This document shows positions 7,408-16,551 of a stretch of DNA of 27,601 nucleotides, piece by piece. The stretch spans positions 1 to 27,601 of the forward strand of contig UQXS01000005.1 of NCBI GenBank assembly GCA_900545125.1, in the 5' to 3' direction. The notes below the pieces were generated by a model. The model did no database searches. It was not told the DNA's origin and worked only from the letters and a program-made list of their open reading frames with translations. Each line of letters begins with the position of its first letter. Positions within the stretch are counted from its first letter, which is position 1. Position numbers and translations under genes: made by a program. Source of the stretch: an uncultured Ruminococcus sp. (GTDB taxonomy: Bacteria > Bacillota > Clostridia > Oscillospirales > Ruminococcaceae).

Positions 7408-9733
7408 ATTGCCAGAAGATCACCAGATCTTCAACGGTATCATATATTTCCGGAAAGCGGCGGAGGAGACTGCCGTCTCTTACCTGAATCATCAGAAGCC
7501 AGCTTATGACAAATGAAGCTGCTATGGAAATACACAGGAGAATATATCTCATAGGATGCTTTTTAGGATCTCCTGCACCACGGAGTACACATATAAGCGT
7601 GCCAAGCATGAGAATGGGCATTAAATCAACAACATAGCGTGTTACAGCTCCGCCAAGACAGAAATTCGACCAGCCTATGAGAACGGCAGCTGCAAAGCAT
7701 AAAATGATAATAATGCTTCGCTGAGATCTTTTCACGCCGGAACGTATACTGCCCCTGCGTCTTCCTGCGACAGCAGGCATCAGAATACTTCCTGCCGCAA
7801 TAACGGGATATGTGAAAACTCCGACGCAGTCTGCGAGATATGTGTATTTTTTATAGTTATACAGCATACAGAAAGTCGGTTCAAAAAACGGAAAGGTGGC
7901 TGATGCTCTCGGAAGCTGGAAAAAGTAATGGTACAGCATCGGCGGCAATCCTGCCGTAGACATTGTATTTGCCGAAATATTACTTACAGTAAGCTGATAT
8001 TTATAGCCAAAATCAAAGGGAGAACCAAATCTTGCACTGTTGTATACCATAAGGAGAAATCCGCCGATAAGCAGCGGAACAGCGAAACAGGCAGTCTGTG
8101 CTCCACGGTACACAGAAGTGAATTCCTTGTTTCGCAGAATACCGATAAACAACGGTACAAGAACCACACTGCACAGAATTATTCCGGGACGTGAAGCCGC
8201 ACACAGCGCAAGTGAAGTTCCGGAAATAAACAGCAGAACGAACCTGAAAATCTTTTTCTTTGAAAGACACGCTTCAAGACCTGTCCATAGGCAGAGGAAA
8301 ATCCAGCACAAGCCGCAGATAGTAGGCAGCGTATAATTATTTATGGCGTTGACACAGTAATAAATTCCGGTGATTCCCGGGGCAGCCGCCATAAATCCAA
8401 GAAGCAGAAGCAGATTTGCTCTCGGCAGCAGAAGCTTTACCGTTGCAAGAATTGTTCTGCACATAAACCAGACGGCAAGTATGCCGAAAAATCCCAGAGC
8501 CATTCCAACCGTAGGAAGTTTTTCGGTTATCATATAATACGGGTAATAGAAAGTCAGTAAGGGAGCACAGCCGAAATAGCAGTAGTATTTTCCCTTGTAA
8601 TAAGCAAGATCCCACCATCCTCCGATTCCTGTTTCATTGCGTTCACTGGTATCATAGACATTTTCAAGAGTTTCCAGTCCGGGGTCAGTTTCGATATCAA
8701 GATTCGTTTGTTTTTTCTTAAAAGCGTCAAAAGTCATACTCCACGGGTCAGCTATGTTTGGAGATTTGCTGTCGTACTTTGCCGGCTTTTCAAATGGGCT
8801 TGTCATTATGAATACCGACAGTGTGCAGAGAACAGTCATAGCTTCGGTAAGAATAATATGCAGCCGATTTCCGCTCTGATAGGTGATCTTCCACCATTTA
8901 AACGAAAGAACGGCAAATATCAGGCATCCGATGCCAGAGAGTACAAAATAGCGTATCAGCGAAAAGGCAAACGGTATCCTGCTGACCGCAGTGATATGAT
9001 CTATCAAAACAGGCTGATTTACGTCGCTGATATCCACACGGAGAGAACGCACCTTGCCGTAAGGCTGAAAGGAAAGGGAAGTTTCATGCTTTCCAGCCAT
9101 TGTAAGTTTACTCTGGATAAATTCGTAACTCCGGCCGAGATTATCGTCTTTCATGAAAAGTGAAACACCTGTCAGATGACTGTCACGGTCAATAGTTTTA
9201 TCAAAGCCTATCATAAGAGCTGTTGTACCGTCCGGAACGTTGTTTATTGTCAGCGATGCCGGGGAATTAATCGTAATTTGTCCGTTTCCCAAAACTGCTC
9301 CATCGGTGAGAGAAATACTTTCAGCGGAGATGGGCGAAGTTATTTTGCTGCTGTCAAAACTTTTCCCGTTGAATATGAACACTTCTGCCGCTATAAGAGT
9401 CAGCATCAGAATTGATGATTTTTTGAGAAAGTTCCGGAGACTGTCATTTTCGGTAAAGTTTCTGACGATAATATATAAAAATGGCAGAACGCCTGCAATG
9501 ATAAAAATGACAGGATTAATATAACTGCCGGAATTATTCATGGCGTATATAGATATCAGGTTCAGAACCGTAAATAAAACTGTTTCCAGAATCATTATGA
9601 ATATAAAGCCGTCGTAAACAGTTTTTCGTTTCTTTTTGTTTACTCCGGAAGTCATATATTTTTTGCTGCATATCATGCGGAAAACTGCATGGTATATTAT
9701 CGGCACAGCAATTCCTGAAATAATTGAAAACAT
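7406..9733 (-). CDS. Large polytopic membrane protein, GT-C glycosyltransferase-like
   Basis: 775-residue membrane protein of unknown exact function. Three or four hydrophobic helices (1-110) are followed by a polar, beta-rich extracytoplasmic segment (about 125-250, starting near SISLTDGAVLGNGQITI) and then many more helices to the C terminus. The segments WWDLAYYKGKYYCYFGCAP and YNSARFGSPFDFGYKYQLT resemble conserved loops of bacterial PMT/GT39-like GT-C proteins that use lipid-linked sugars. That assignment is inference from pattern, not proof. ATG 9733 is preceded by AGGAGG. It is transcribed away from the two lipoprotein genes. A role in cell-surface polysaccharide or protein glycosylation is possible. 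Confidence 0.75.
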   Translation of the reverse strand: MFSIISGIAVPIIYHAVFRMICSKKYMTSGVNKKKRKTVYDGFIFIMILETVLFTVLNLISIYAMNNSGSYINPVIFIIAGVLPFLYIIVRNFTENDSLRNFLKKSSILMLTLIAAEVFIFNGKSFDSSKITSPISAESISLTDGAVLGNGQITINSPASLTINNVPDGTTALMIGFDKTIDRDSHLTGVSLFMKDDNLGRSYEFIQSKLTMAGKHETSLSFQPYGKVRSLRVDISDVNQPVLIDHITAVSRIPFAFSLIRYFVLSGIGCLIFAVLSFKWWKITYQSGNRLHIILTEAMTVLCTLSVFIMTSPFEKPAKYDSKSPNIADPWSMTFDAFKKKQTNLDIETDPGLETLENVYDTSERNETGIGGWWDLAYYKGKYYCYFGCAPLLTFYYPYYMITEKLPTVGMALGFFGILAVWFMCRTILATVKLLLPRANLLLLLGFMAAAPGITGIYYCVNAINNYTLPTICGLCWIFLCLWTGLEACLSKKKIFRFVLLFISGTSLALCAASRPGIILCSVVLVPLFIGILRNKEFTSVYRGAQTACFAVPLLIGGFLLMVYNSARFGSPFDFGYKYQLTVSNISANTMSTAGLPPMLYHYFFQLPRASATFPFFEPTFCMLYNYKKYTYLADCVGVFTYPVIAAGSILMPAVAGRRRGSIRSGVKRSQRSIIIILCFAAAVLIGWSNFCLGGAVTRYVVDLMPILMLGTLICVLRGAGDPKKHPMRYILLCISIAASFVISWLLMIQVRDGSLLRRFPEIYDTVEDLVIFWQ

Positions 9734-10001
9734 ATTTTCCTCCTGCTTTTATAAATCCTATTCATATATTAGTGGGTTTGATATTAAAAAACTCTCACTG
9801 ACAAAAAATCTTTTATTTTTCTTATTATATTATATATTTTTTTGTCAAGAAATTAATATTATTGATTTTTTGAGTCGTCAGTCGTATATGTCTGTTGATT
9901 AAGTTAAAACAAAAATATTTATAGAAGCTTCGTCTTTTTTGCCCTTGAAAATCACTTATATGTAGAAAATGATTTCCGACCGTGGAAAAAGGAGAGGTTT
10001 T
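9734..10001. other. AT-rich divergent intergenic region
   Basis: This region separates the membrane protein gene (minus) from the lipoprotein pair (plus). It is very AT-rich. A minus-strand TTGACA occurs at 9843-9848 without a clear -10 at good spacing. For the plus strand, TTGAAA (9945-9950) is followed after 17 bases by AATGAT (9968-9973), a weak candidate promoter. No RNA gene or ORF is evident. Confidence 0.5.
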
Positions 10002-12206
10002 ATGAAAAAATTGACATCATTTTTATTTGCACTTACAATGATATTTACATCAACTGCCTGCGGTGACAAGAAAAAAACCAAAGAGAAAGAAAATTCAAAA
10101 TCGGTCAGTATCACACAGACGACATACGGCGCAGAGGAGATTTTTCTGAATGAACTGTATGACATAAGCAATGTACAGCATATTGATTCCTACAGCGACG
10201 GTATCTGTCTGTTTTACGCCGATATTGACGGAAAATCTAAATTTGTACGTCTGGATAATGAATTCAATGTGGTAATTTCTTCGGAGATAACAGAAAAAAA
10301 TTGCGGAATAGCCTATAACGTTCATGATGACGGCAGCTTTGATGCCGTTATTGCCGATACGGATTTTGAATTTGAATATGACGATGATATGGTCATAACC
10401 AATTACGATAAGTATATGACCGAAGCCGAATTCACGCTGCGGCTGCTGAACTTTGACAGCAGCGGAAATCTCACCGGTCAGTGTGATATCGGGGATGCCG
10501 GAAAATATTTTGATGCGGAAATATCAGGTATGCAAGAACTTGTCCCATGCGGTGACGACAAACTTATGCTCAGCTTCGGCAGCGGTCTTGTTCTGTTTGA
10601 CCGCAGCGGAAATATCATAGATATCGACGCCGGAAATCAGTATGACCAATGCTGTATTGCTCCTGTCGGTGAGGGAAGGATACTTTATACACAGAATGCT
10701 TCATACGGGTATATGAAGCCTGATTCCGTAGCTGTTCCTTCGGATATGAAGTACAGCGAACTGCTCGCAGGCAACTTCAGAGCGCCTATTGAGGGCAGCG
10801 GGGATTTTATTGCATATTTCAATCTGAATGACGGTCTGTACGGCTTGACGGAAAGCGAAGAACTTATACTGGTTGTAGATTATGATAAATCGCTTATGAC
10901 AAGCACATCCGGCTATATTGTACCGTTTGGTGACGGAAAGTTCATTATGAACGGCGGTCAGAATATGCTCAAGGTATATACACGGCGTCCGGACGGCTAT
11001 GTTGAAAACAGAAAAGCCATTGATCTGTGGATGATCGAATGCGGATCTACGGGGATGCATGATATGGCAACTGATTTTTGTGCTGTAAATGACCAGTATT
11101 ATATAAATGTCACGGAAAATGTGAGTTTTGATGATGTACCTGCTGCGGTGCTTTCCGGTGACGGACCTGATATCATTCATAATGCTAATTCCGGGGAGAT
11201 ATTCAAGCTTGTGAATCTTGGAGCACTTGCCGATCTGACGCCTTATCTGGACGGCGGCACAGGTCTTTCACGTGATGAGATACTGCCGAATGTTCTGGAA
11301 GCCTATGAGTACAAGGGCGGAATATATACGCTTTCCACGAGTTTTTGCGTTCAGCTTCTTACGGCTAAAAAGGATTTTATCGGGGACGAATACCGTAATT
11401 GGTCAATAAAAGATTTTCTTGATATCTACGATAGTCGTCCGGATGAAATGATGGTATTCGATCAGCGGTATATCACCTCAATGCTTTGCAGTGAAGATGT
11501 ATGGATAGACCGTGAAAAAGGCACCTGCAATTATGATTCCGACGAATTTATACGTATTCTGGAAATATGCAAAGAACATGAAAAAAATTATCCTGAAATC
11601 GACTATAACAACTCCGATGATATAAGAATGATGATGTCGTTATTCAGCGATAATAAGACAATGCTCGGAGCACAGACGACATCACTTTCCGGTCTTGAAC
11701 ACCTGTTCAGATACCTTGGCTCCTGCGGAATGACCATTGAAGACGTATCGCTGCTGAATCTTCCGGGAAATGAAAAAGGAATGATAAGTCCACTCAATAA
11801 TTACTCAATTATGACAGGCAGTGATTGTCCGGACGGGGCATGGGAATTCATTTCATATGCAATCAGCTATGAAAATCAGTGGGGCGGCGATTATATGCAT
11901 CCGGTCATTAAGGAGGCATTTGAAAAAAGTATTGAGAAATTCATAGACCCCGACGGAGGCAGAGTAATAGAACACTCCAGTATAAACGATGTGGAACATT
12001 CCTACGAAGCTTCCGCATCAGAAGAGCAGATCAGGCGTTACTATGACTTTGTAATGAATTGCAGCACTCTTTCTTATCATGACAATGACGTTACAACTAT
12101 TCTCTATGAGGAATACGACAGATTTCTCAATGATGAAATAACAGCCGAAGAATGTGCCAATAATCTGCAAAACCGCATCAGTATCCTGCTTGCGGAAAAT
12201 TCATAA
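10002..12206 (+). CDS. Large lipoprotein with solute-binding-protein-like C-terminal half (paralog 1)
   Basis: 734-residue predicted surface lipoprotein. The signal peptide MKKLTSFLFALTMIFTSTAC ends in a lipobox with C20 as the lipidated residue. The N-terminal half (about 35-350) is beta-rich with repeated 'LDxxFNVV', 'HDDGSF' and 'YGLTESEELILVVDY' elements, perhaps a propeller. The C-terminal half (about 350-734) resembles extracellular solute-binding proteins of ABC sugar importers: LSGDGPDIIHNANSGEIFKL, a hinge-like YTLSTSFCVQLLTAKKDF and the late CPDGAWEFISYAIS. The start is ATG 10002, just after AAAGGAGAGG; an in-frame ATG at 9969 lacks a site and would spoil the signal peptide. The paralog follows 16 bases downstream. 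No permease or ATPase genes are adjacent, so transport versus sensing or binding remains open. Confidence 0.83.
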   Translation: MKKLTSFLFALTMIFTSTACGDKKKTKEKENSKSVSITQTTYGAEEIFLNELYDISNVQHIDSYSDGICLFYADIDGKSKFVRLDNEFNVVISSEITEKNCGIAYNVHDDGSFDAVIADTDFEFEYDDDMVITNYDKYMTEAEFTLRLLNFDSSGNLTGQCDIGDAGKYFDAEISGMQELVPCGDDKLMLSFGSGLVLFDRSGNIIDIDAGNQYDQCCIAPVGEGRILYTQNASYGYMKPDSVAVPSDMKYSELLAGNFRAPIEGSGDFIAYFNLNDGLYGLTESEELILVVDYDKSLMTSTSGYIVPFGDGKFIMNGGQNMLKVYTRRPDGYVENRKAIDLWMIECGSTGMHDMATDFCAVNDQYYINVTENVSFDDVPAAVLSGDGPDIIHNANSGEIFKLVNLGALADLTPYLDGGTGLSRDEILPNVLEAYEYKGGIYTLSTSFCVQLLTAKKDFIGDEYRNWSIKDFLDIYDSRPDEMMVFDQRYITSMLCSEDVWIDREKGTCNYDSDEFIRILEICKEHEKNYPEIDYNNSDDIRMMMSLFSDNKTMLGAQTTSLSGLEHLFRYLGSCGMTIEDVSLLNLPGNEKGMISPLNNYSIMTGSDCPDGAWEFISYAISYENQWGGDYMHPVIKEAFEKSIEKFIDPDGGRVIEHSSINDVEHSYEASASEEQIRRYYDFVMNCSTLSYHDNDVTTILYEEYDRFLNDEITAEECANNLQNRISILLAENS

Positions 12207-12222
12207 AAAGGAGTGGAATATC

Positions 12223-14475
12223 ATGAAAAAATTATCAGCGTTTTTACTTACACTTACTATGATTCTTACAGCGTCCTGTACCAAGAAAAGCGGCAGCGGA
12301 AGTTCCGGAACCGAGGGCGGAACTGCACAGACTGTAAGCGTTGTCCAGACATCCTATAAGGAATCGCAAATCAGCTTCGGTGATATCGCAGCTATTACCG
12401 TAAGCTTACAGAAATATGATAACGGTTACTGCTATTTTTATGAGGACAGACAACTTGAACTTAAAATGGTCAGGTTGGACAGCAGTTTTAAAGCTTCTGA
12501 GCCGATATCCCTGGGCAGATCGATCAGCATGGGCTACGGTATGACTGTACATGATGACGGAAGTTTTACTATTCTTTCGCCTGTTACCGATTTTGAGCTT
12601 GAATATGACGAATACGGAAATATAAGCAATTACACTGAATTTACCATGAATGGCAGTGTTTCATTTGTGCTCACTGAATATGATGGTTCCGGCAGCGTGG
12701 TAAGTCAGACAGATGTCCCCGGACTGGAAGAAGATTTCAATATGCGCCGGTGTAAGATATCAGATATGACTCCGCTTGACGACGGAAGGTATATCGTCTC
12801 AATGTTGAGCAGCGCTGCCGTTATCGACGAAAACGGAAACGTCCTTGAAAGTCAGATATACGATCAGACGCTGGCTTATTTCGGCAAAGACAGCGAGGGA
12901 AAAATCATTTTTACAACACCGGGCAATTTCTCATATATAAATGAGGACGATATTCTTGCACCTCCGTCAGAGAGGGATAACTTTGCGGATTTTAATAATT
13001 ATTCCACAGGCGCTAAGTCCGGATCAATGGGATTCAAGGCGTTTTTCAGGAGAGATGACGGAATATATGGATTTACGGACAGTAACGAACTAATCCTTGT
13101 AGTGGATTTCAAAAGCTCAATTATAGAAGCCAGCTCTGTAAGTGAATTTATCTGCTGCGGCGACGGTCAGTTTCTTGCTGCCGGATATGATTCTGATTCC
13201 CTGAAACTCTACACACGCCGTCCCGATGACTATACCGACAACCGGCAGACGGTGAACGTATGGCAGATATACAGCGGACAAAGCGATGAAGATGCTGTTG
13301 AATTCAATAAGCGGAATGACGATTATCTGGTAAAGTACGCTGTAGACCTTAAAAGCCTCGACGATCTTAGCAAAGCTGTCCTTACGGGAGAATCGCCTGA
13401 TCTTATATATTATGGTAACAGATCGGTTCTTGACGGAATGATAAATCTGGGAGCTGCTGCTGATCTATATCCCATGATGGAAAACTATGACGGAGTTAAA
13501 ACCGATGACCTTATGCCCAATGTGGTAGAAGCTTTTGATATGGACGGAAAACTGTATGCAATTCCGGAAAATTTCTGTGTATCGTTCTGCTATGCAAACA
13601 GTGATTATATCGGCGAAGAATACATGGACTGGACGTTTGAAGATATGTACGAGCTGTACGATAACCGTCCGCAGGGAATGAGTTTTGTTGTTCAATCATA
13701 CGACGCTCTGGAGAATTTTCTGATAATGAATTATCAGTCGCCGTGGATAGACAGCGAAAAAATGACTTGTAATTTCGATAATGACAGGTTTGTAAAGCTT
13801 CTGGAATTCTGCAGGAATACAGAAGATCCGACATATCTTGAAAACGGCAGTTATGATGCCGAATATTATGAAAAAAAATTAACCTGTATGAAAGACATGA
13901 AGGCAATGCTGAATACAGACAGCAGGGCAAGATACGGACTTGAGGAAATTGCAACGTCACTCGGGGAGACAGGTCTGACGCTGGATAATACGACTATTCT
14001 CAGTATGCCTGACAGCGGCGGTACAGGTACGATCACCTGCGACAATTGTTATACCGTACTGAATACCGGAAAATGTCCTGATGGAGCATGGGCGTTTGTT
14101 TCATATCTTCTCAGTGAGGAAAAACAGATGAAAAATTCCGGCAATGCCGGATTTAACTGGACAAACAAGAAAGCGTTTGAGGCAGCTCTGCAAAACACAA
14201 TAACGGACGGAGATAAGCCTGAAATAAAAAAGGTGAGCTATAGTTCTGACAATAATACATTTACATACGAATATCCGGTCACTGTGACCGCAGAACAGGC
14301 TGACAAGTATCGTGACCTTGTTCTGAACAGCAAGCGTCTTGAATATAATAATGACGATGTGCGTTCCATACTTTCCGATGAGTATTACCGCTATGCCAAT
14401 GATGAAATAACGGCAGAGGAGTGTGCAGCATATATTCAGGACAGAGTATCTGTACTTCTTTCGGAGCAGAGCTGA
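12223..14475 (+). CDS. Large lipoprotein with solute-binding-protein-like C-terminal half (paralog 2)
   Basis: 750-residue lipoprotein, a clear tandem paralog of the preceding gene. Signal peptide MKKLSAFLLTLTMILTASC has C19 as the lipidation site, followed by a Gly/Ser tether. Matching blocks include TDFELEYDEYGNISNY, IYGFTDSNELILVVDF, KLYTRRPDDYTDNRQTVNVW, IGEEYMDWTFEDMYELYDNRP, CPDGAWAFVSYLLS and the C-terminal NDEITAEECA motif. The sequences have diverged substantially, so this is an old duplication. ATG 12223 is preceded by AAAAGGAG; the same frame is open back to 12154, but that part overlaps the first gene's 3' end and lacks a site. The pair is surely cotranscribed. Ligand unknown; an oligosaccharide is a guess from the family. 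Confidence 0.83.
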   Translation: MKKLSAFLLTLTMILTASCTKKSGSGSSGTEGGTAQTVSVVQTSYKESQISFGDIAAITVSLQKYDNGYCYFYEDRQLELKMVRLDSSFKASEPISLGRSISMGYGMTVHDDGSFTILSPVTDFELEYDEYGNISNYTEFTMNGSVSFVLTEYDGSGSVVSQTDVPGLEEDFNMRRCKISDMTPLDDGRYIVSMLSSAAVIDENGNVLESQIYDQTLAYFGKDSEGKIIFTTPGNFSYINEDDILAPPSERDNFADFNNYSTGAKSGSMGFKAFFRRDDGIYGFTDSNELILVVDFKSSIIEASSVSEFICCGDGQFLAAGYDSDSLKLYTRRPDDYTDNRQTVNVWQIYSGQSDEDAVEFNKRNDDYLVKYAVDLKSLDDLSKAVLTGESPDLIYYGNRSVLDGMINLGAAADLYPMMENYDGVKTDDLMPNVVEAFDMDGKLYAIPENFCVSFCYANSDYIGEEYMDWTFEDMYELYDNRPQGMSFVVQSYDALENFLIMNYQSPWIDSEKMTCNFDNDRFVKLLEFCRNTEDPTYLENGSYDAEYYEKKLTCMKDMKAMLNTDSRARYGLEEIATSLGETGLTLDNTTILSMPDSGGTGTITCDNCYTVLNTGKCPDGAWAFVSYLLSEEKQMKNSGNAGFNWTNKKAFEAALQNTITDGDKPEIKKVSYSSDNNTFTYEYPVTVTAEQADKYRDLVLNSKRLEYNNDDVRSILSDEYYRYANDEITAEECAAYIQDRVSVLLSEQS

Positions 14476-14479
14476 TAAG

Positions 14480-14512
14480 AACACCGCCGCACGGTATATG
14501 TGCGGCGGTGTT
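14480..14512. terminator. Strong hairpin between convergent genes
   Basis: AACACCGCCGCAC (14480-14492) and GTGCGGCGGTGTT (14500-14512) form a 13-bp perfect, GC-rich stem with a 7-base loop. It lies between the stop of the lipoprotein gene (14475) and that of the convergent AraC gene (14517). T-runs are short on both sides, so it is a plausible bidirectional terminator. Confidence 0.7.
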
Positions 14513-14516
14513 GTGC

Positions 14517-15389
14517 TTACTTTTTCTTTACAGCTACCCAGATCTGGCTTTTATAGTCGTCTGCCGATGTATCTCCCTCGTCGTAGACTTCGATATCCAT
14601 TTCATAAGTTGGTTCGTAGTCTTCCGTCGGGAAGAATTCTGTAACTATACGATGCCATGTCTCCTGAATCGCACCGGGCATAGGACCTTTGCAGTCAAAT
14701 ACTGCCCATGTCCGTGCCGGTATCTCTCTGATTCGGTATCCGTCCGGAACAGCGCATCCGGCACTGCATTTTGCAGCGATAGAGTACTCAAAAGTACTGC
14801 TGCCGGCAGAATTATCATTATAACAAATGCCGTACAGATTTTTCTCGTCAGGAGAAAGACAGCTTACCAGAAAATCCATTGTACCGTCGGTAAGCGCTCT
14901 GTCCCAGAACGCTGCGACGGTATTCAGATTTTCATTGTCAGTCACAGAATGGATCTCCGCCTTTTCAATGACAGTAAAAGCCTCTTTGTCAACGATTTTG
15001 TAGTTCATACCTTCTCCGCCTTTCAATGATATTGTTATACGCAGGGGAGCGAATGATTTCAGAGCAGCTCTGCCTTTTTTGACGGCATGAGGAGTAACTC
15101 CGTGAAAACGCACAAAAGCCCTTGAAAATCCCTCGGGAGTATCATATCCGTATTTTAAAGCAATGTCAATTACTTTTGCATTTTTTGAAATCAGCTCGCT
15201 GCCGGCAAGTGCGAGCCTGCGGTTACGGATGTATTCTCCGGGAGTAAAGCCGCAGATAAGAGTAAATATCCGCTGAAAGTAAAATGCCGAAACATTCATT
15301 TCACGTGCGATAAGTTCATAATCTGTCGGTTCGGTGATATGTGCTTCCATGAAGTCAATAGCATTCTGAAGTCCTTTTATCCAATTCAT
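14517..15389 (-). CDS. AraC-family regulator with C-terminal GyrI-like effector-binding domain
   Basis: 290-residue regulator. Residues 1-105 or so hold the two helix-turn-helix motifs typical of AraC proteins (DYELIAREMNVSAFYFQRIF and VIDIALKYGYDTPEGFSRAF, then HGVTPHAVKK). From about residue 120 to the end is a GyrI-like/Bac_rhamB-type effector domain (YKIVDKEAFTVIEKAEIHSV, REIPARTWAVFDCKGPMP, EMDIEVYDEGD). This order, DNA-binding domain first, is that of Rob-like and other small-molecule-sensing relatives often linked to drug or stress response. ATG 15389 follows AGGAGGG. No obvious target gene is adjacent; the MATE pump lies about 7 kb away. Confidence 0.88.
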   Translation of the reverse strand: MNWIKGLQNAIDFMEAHITEPTDYELIAREMNVSAFYFQRIFTLICGFTPGEYIRNRRLALAGSELISKNAKVIDIALKYGYDTPEGFSRAFVRFHGVTPHAVKKGRAALKSFAPLRITISLKGGEGMNYKIVDKEAFTVIEKAEIHSVTDNENLNTVAAFWDRALTDGTMDFLVSCLSPDEKNLYGICYNDNSAGSSTFEYSIAAKCSAGCAVPDGYRIREIPARTWAVFDCKGPMPGAIQETWHRIVTEFFPTEDYEPTYEMDIEVYDEGDTSADDYKSQIWVAVKKK

Positions 15390-15466
15390 TTTTATCCCTC
15401 CTGCTGTACTTATGATATCATTTTTAAGAATAAAATTCCTGATATTTTCTGCCGGCTTTTGTCATC

Positions 15467-15495
15467 TTTACAAAAAATATTTGCTGTGATATAAT
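15467..15495 (+). promoter_or_regulatory. Orphan plus-strand promoter
   Basis: TTTACA (15467-15472) and a perfect TATAAT (15490-15495) are spaced by 17 bases. Transcription would begin near 15502, between two minus-strand genes and with no plus-strand gene downstream before 16552. A 13-bp hairpin follows within the first 55 transcribed bases. Confidence 0.55.
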
Positions 15496-15515
15496 ATATA
15501 GGAAGCACAGTATAC

Positions 15516-15555
15516 ACTCGCCGCTATTGCAAAACATCCAGTAATAGCGGCGAGT
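15516..15555. terminator. 13-bp hairpin downstream of the cupin-AraC gene
   Basis: ACTCGCCGCTATT (15516-15528) and AATAGCGGCGAGT (15543-15555) pair perfectly around a 14-base loop. On the minus strand it lies about 55 bases past the stop of the AraC gene and could end its transcript, but there is no T-run. On the plus strand it would be the first structure of any transcript from the orphan promoter. Confidence 0.6.
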
Positions 15556-15608
15556 ATAAATTCGTCAGGTATGCCTTGTAAAGTGCTGCCTTAATTTGAT
15601 TCCTTGAT

Positions 15609-16472
15609 TTACAATGAGCCTTTTTTCCTGTAATTCCCCGGAGTGCATCCGGTCGTTCTCTTAAAAAGACTGTTGAAATTTGATAGCGAGTTAAATCCGC
15701 ATTCCTCAGAAATTTCAAGTATGCTTACGGAAGTTTCGATAAGGCGGCGTTTGGCTTCGTCAATTCGTTTTCTGATAATGTAGTCAATGGGAGAAATACC
15801 AGTCATTGTTTTGAATATCCTGCAAAGATACGGACGGCTGAACCCGAATTTTTGTTCAAGCAGCGCAAGATCGATATGTTCATAATAATGCAGGTCGATA
15901 TATTGAAGAATACTGCATATCTTAGCGGCGGAGTTTGCGCTGAGTTTTTTTCCGGAAACAGGCTTGTCCTGATTATTTCTTAAAACAAGTGCAAAAAAGC
16001 GGAGAAGAAGTGAACGTATCATCATTTCATATCCTTTTTGTTCTGAATTATATTCCTCTTCAATTTCAGCAAGAATGTCAGAAAGAAGCCGTGCACATTC
16101 TGTTGAATGTTCAGTTTTTTTGCATTCTGCACATAAATCACCCGAAAAATAGCGCAGATATTCGATATCAGATGAATTTGCCGTTCTGCTGTTTATAAGA
16201 ATCGGATCGAACATAACGACCTGCATTATAAGTTCTTTATCATCATGGCACAAATGAATATCATTATTGCCTATGATAAAAATATCTCCGGCAGAAAAGC
16301 TGTAGTCGATACCGTTGATAAGATATTTTCCGGTACCGCTTTTTATGCAGCAGATTTCTGTTTCCTTATGCCAGTGCAGTTCGAGAAATCCGGTTTCAAC
16401 TCCGCAGCTTATGCTGCTTTCGAACGGAAAATCACGTTCCTGTATTAAAGCTGGTTTCGGTATTTTTTTCAT
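15609..16472 (-). CDS. AraC-family transcriptional regulator (cupin sensor + C-terminal HTH)
   Basis: 287-residue regulator. The N-terminal cupin domain carries LHWHKETEICCIKSGTGKYLING and FSAGDIFIIGNNDIHLCH, the usual sugar-sensing fold with its histidines. The C-terminal HTH domain includes LALLEQKFGFSRPYLCRIFK and VSILEISEECGFNSLSNFNSLFKRTTGCTPGNYRK. ATG 16472 follows GGGAGG. It is divergent from comF with only 79 bases between the starts. Such regulators commonly control sugar-uptake or glycoside hydrolase genes, but no such target is adjacent on the minus strand. Confidence 0.88.
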   Translation of the reverse strand: MKKIPKPALIQERDFPFESSISCGVETGFLELHWHKETEICCIKSGTGKYLINGIDYSFSAGDIFIIGNNDIHLCHDDKELIMQVVMFDPILINSRTANSSDIEYLRYFSGDLCAECKKTEHSTECARLLSDILAEIEEEYNSEQKGYEMMIRSLLLRFFALVLRNNQDKPVSGKKLSANSAAKICSILQYIDLHYYEHIDLALLEQKFGFSRPYLCRIFKTMTGISPIDYIIRKRIDEAKRRLIETSVSILEISEECGFNSLSNFNSLFKRTTGCTPGNYRKKGSL

Positions 16473-16551
16473 TTGTACCTCCCGTTTATGTTGTATATAT
16501 TGATTATATCATAGAGGGTCAGGAAAATCAATAAATTTTCAGGTGATAAAC

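Noticed and set aside
10002..14475. Frameshifted or split single gene for the two lipoproteins
   Set aside because: Each has its own ribosome binding site, lipoprotein signal peptide and full-length C-terminus, so they are tandem paralogs.
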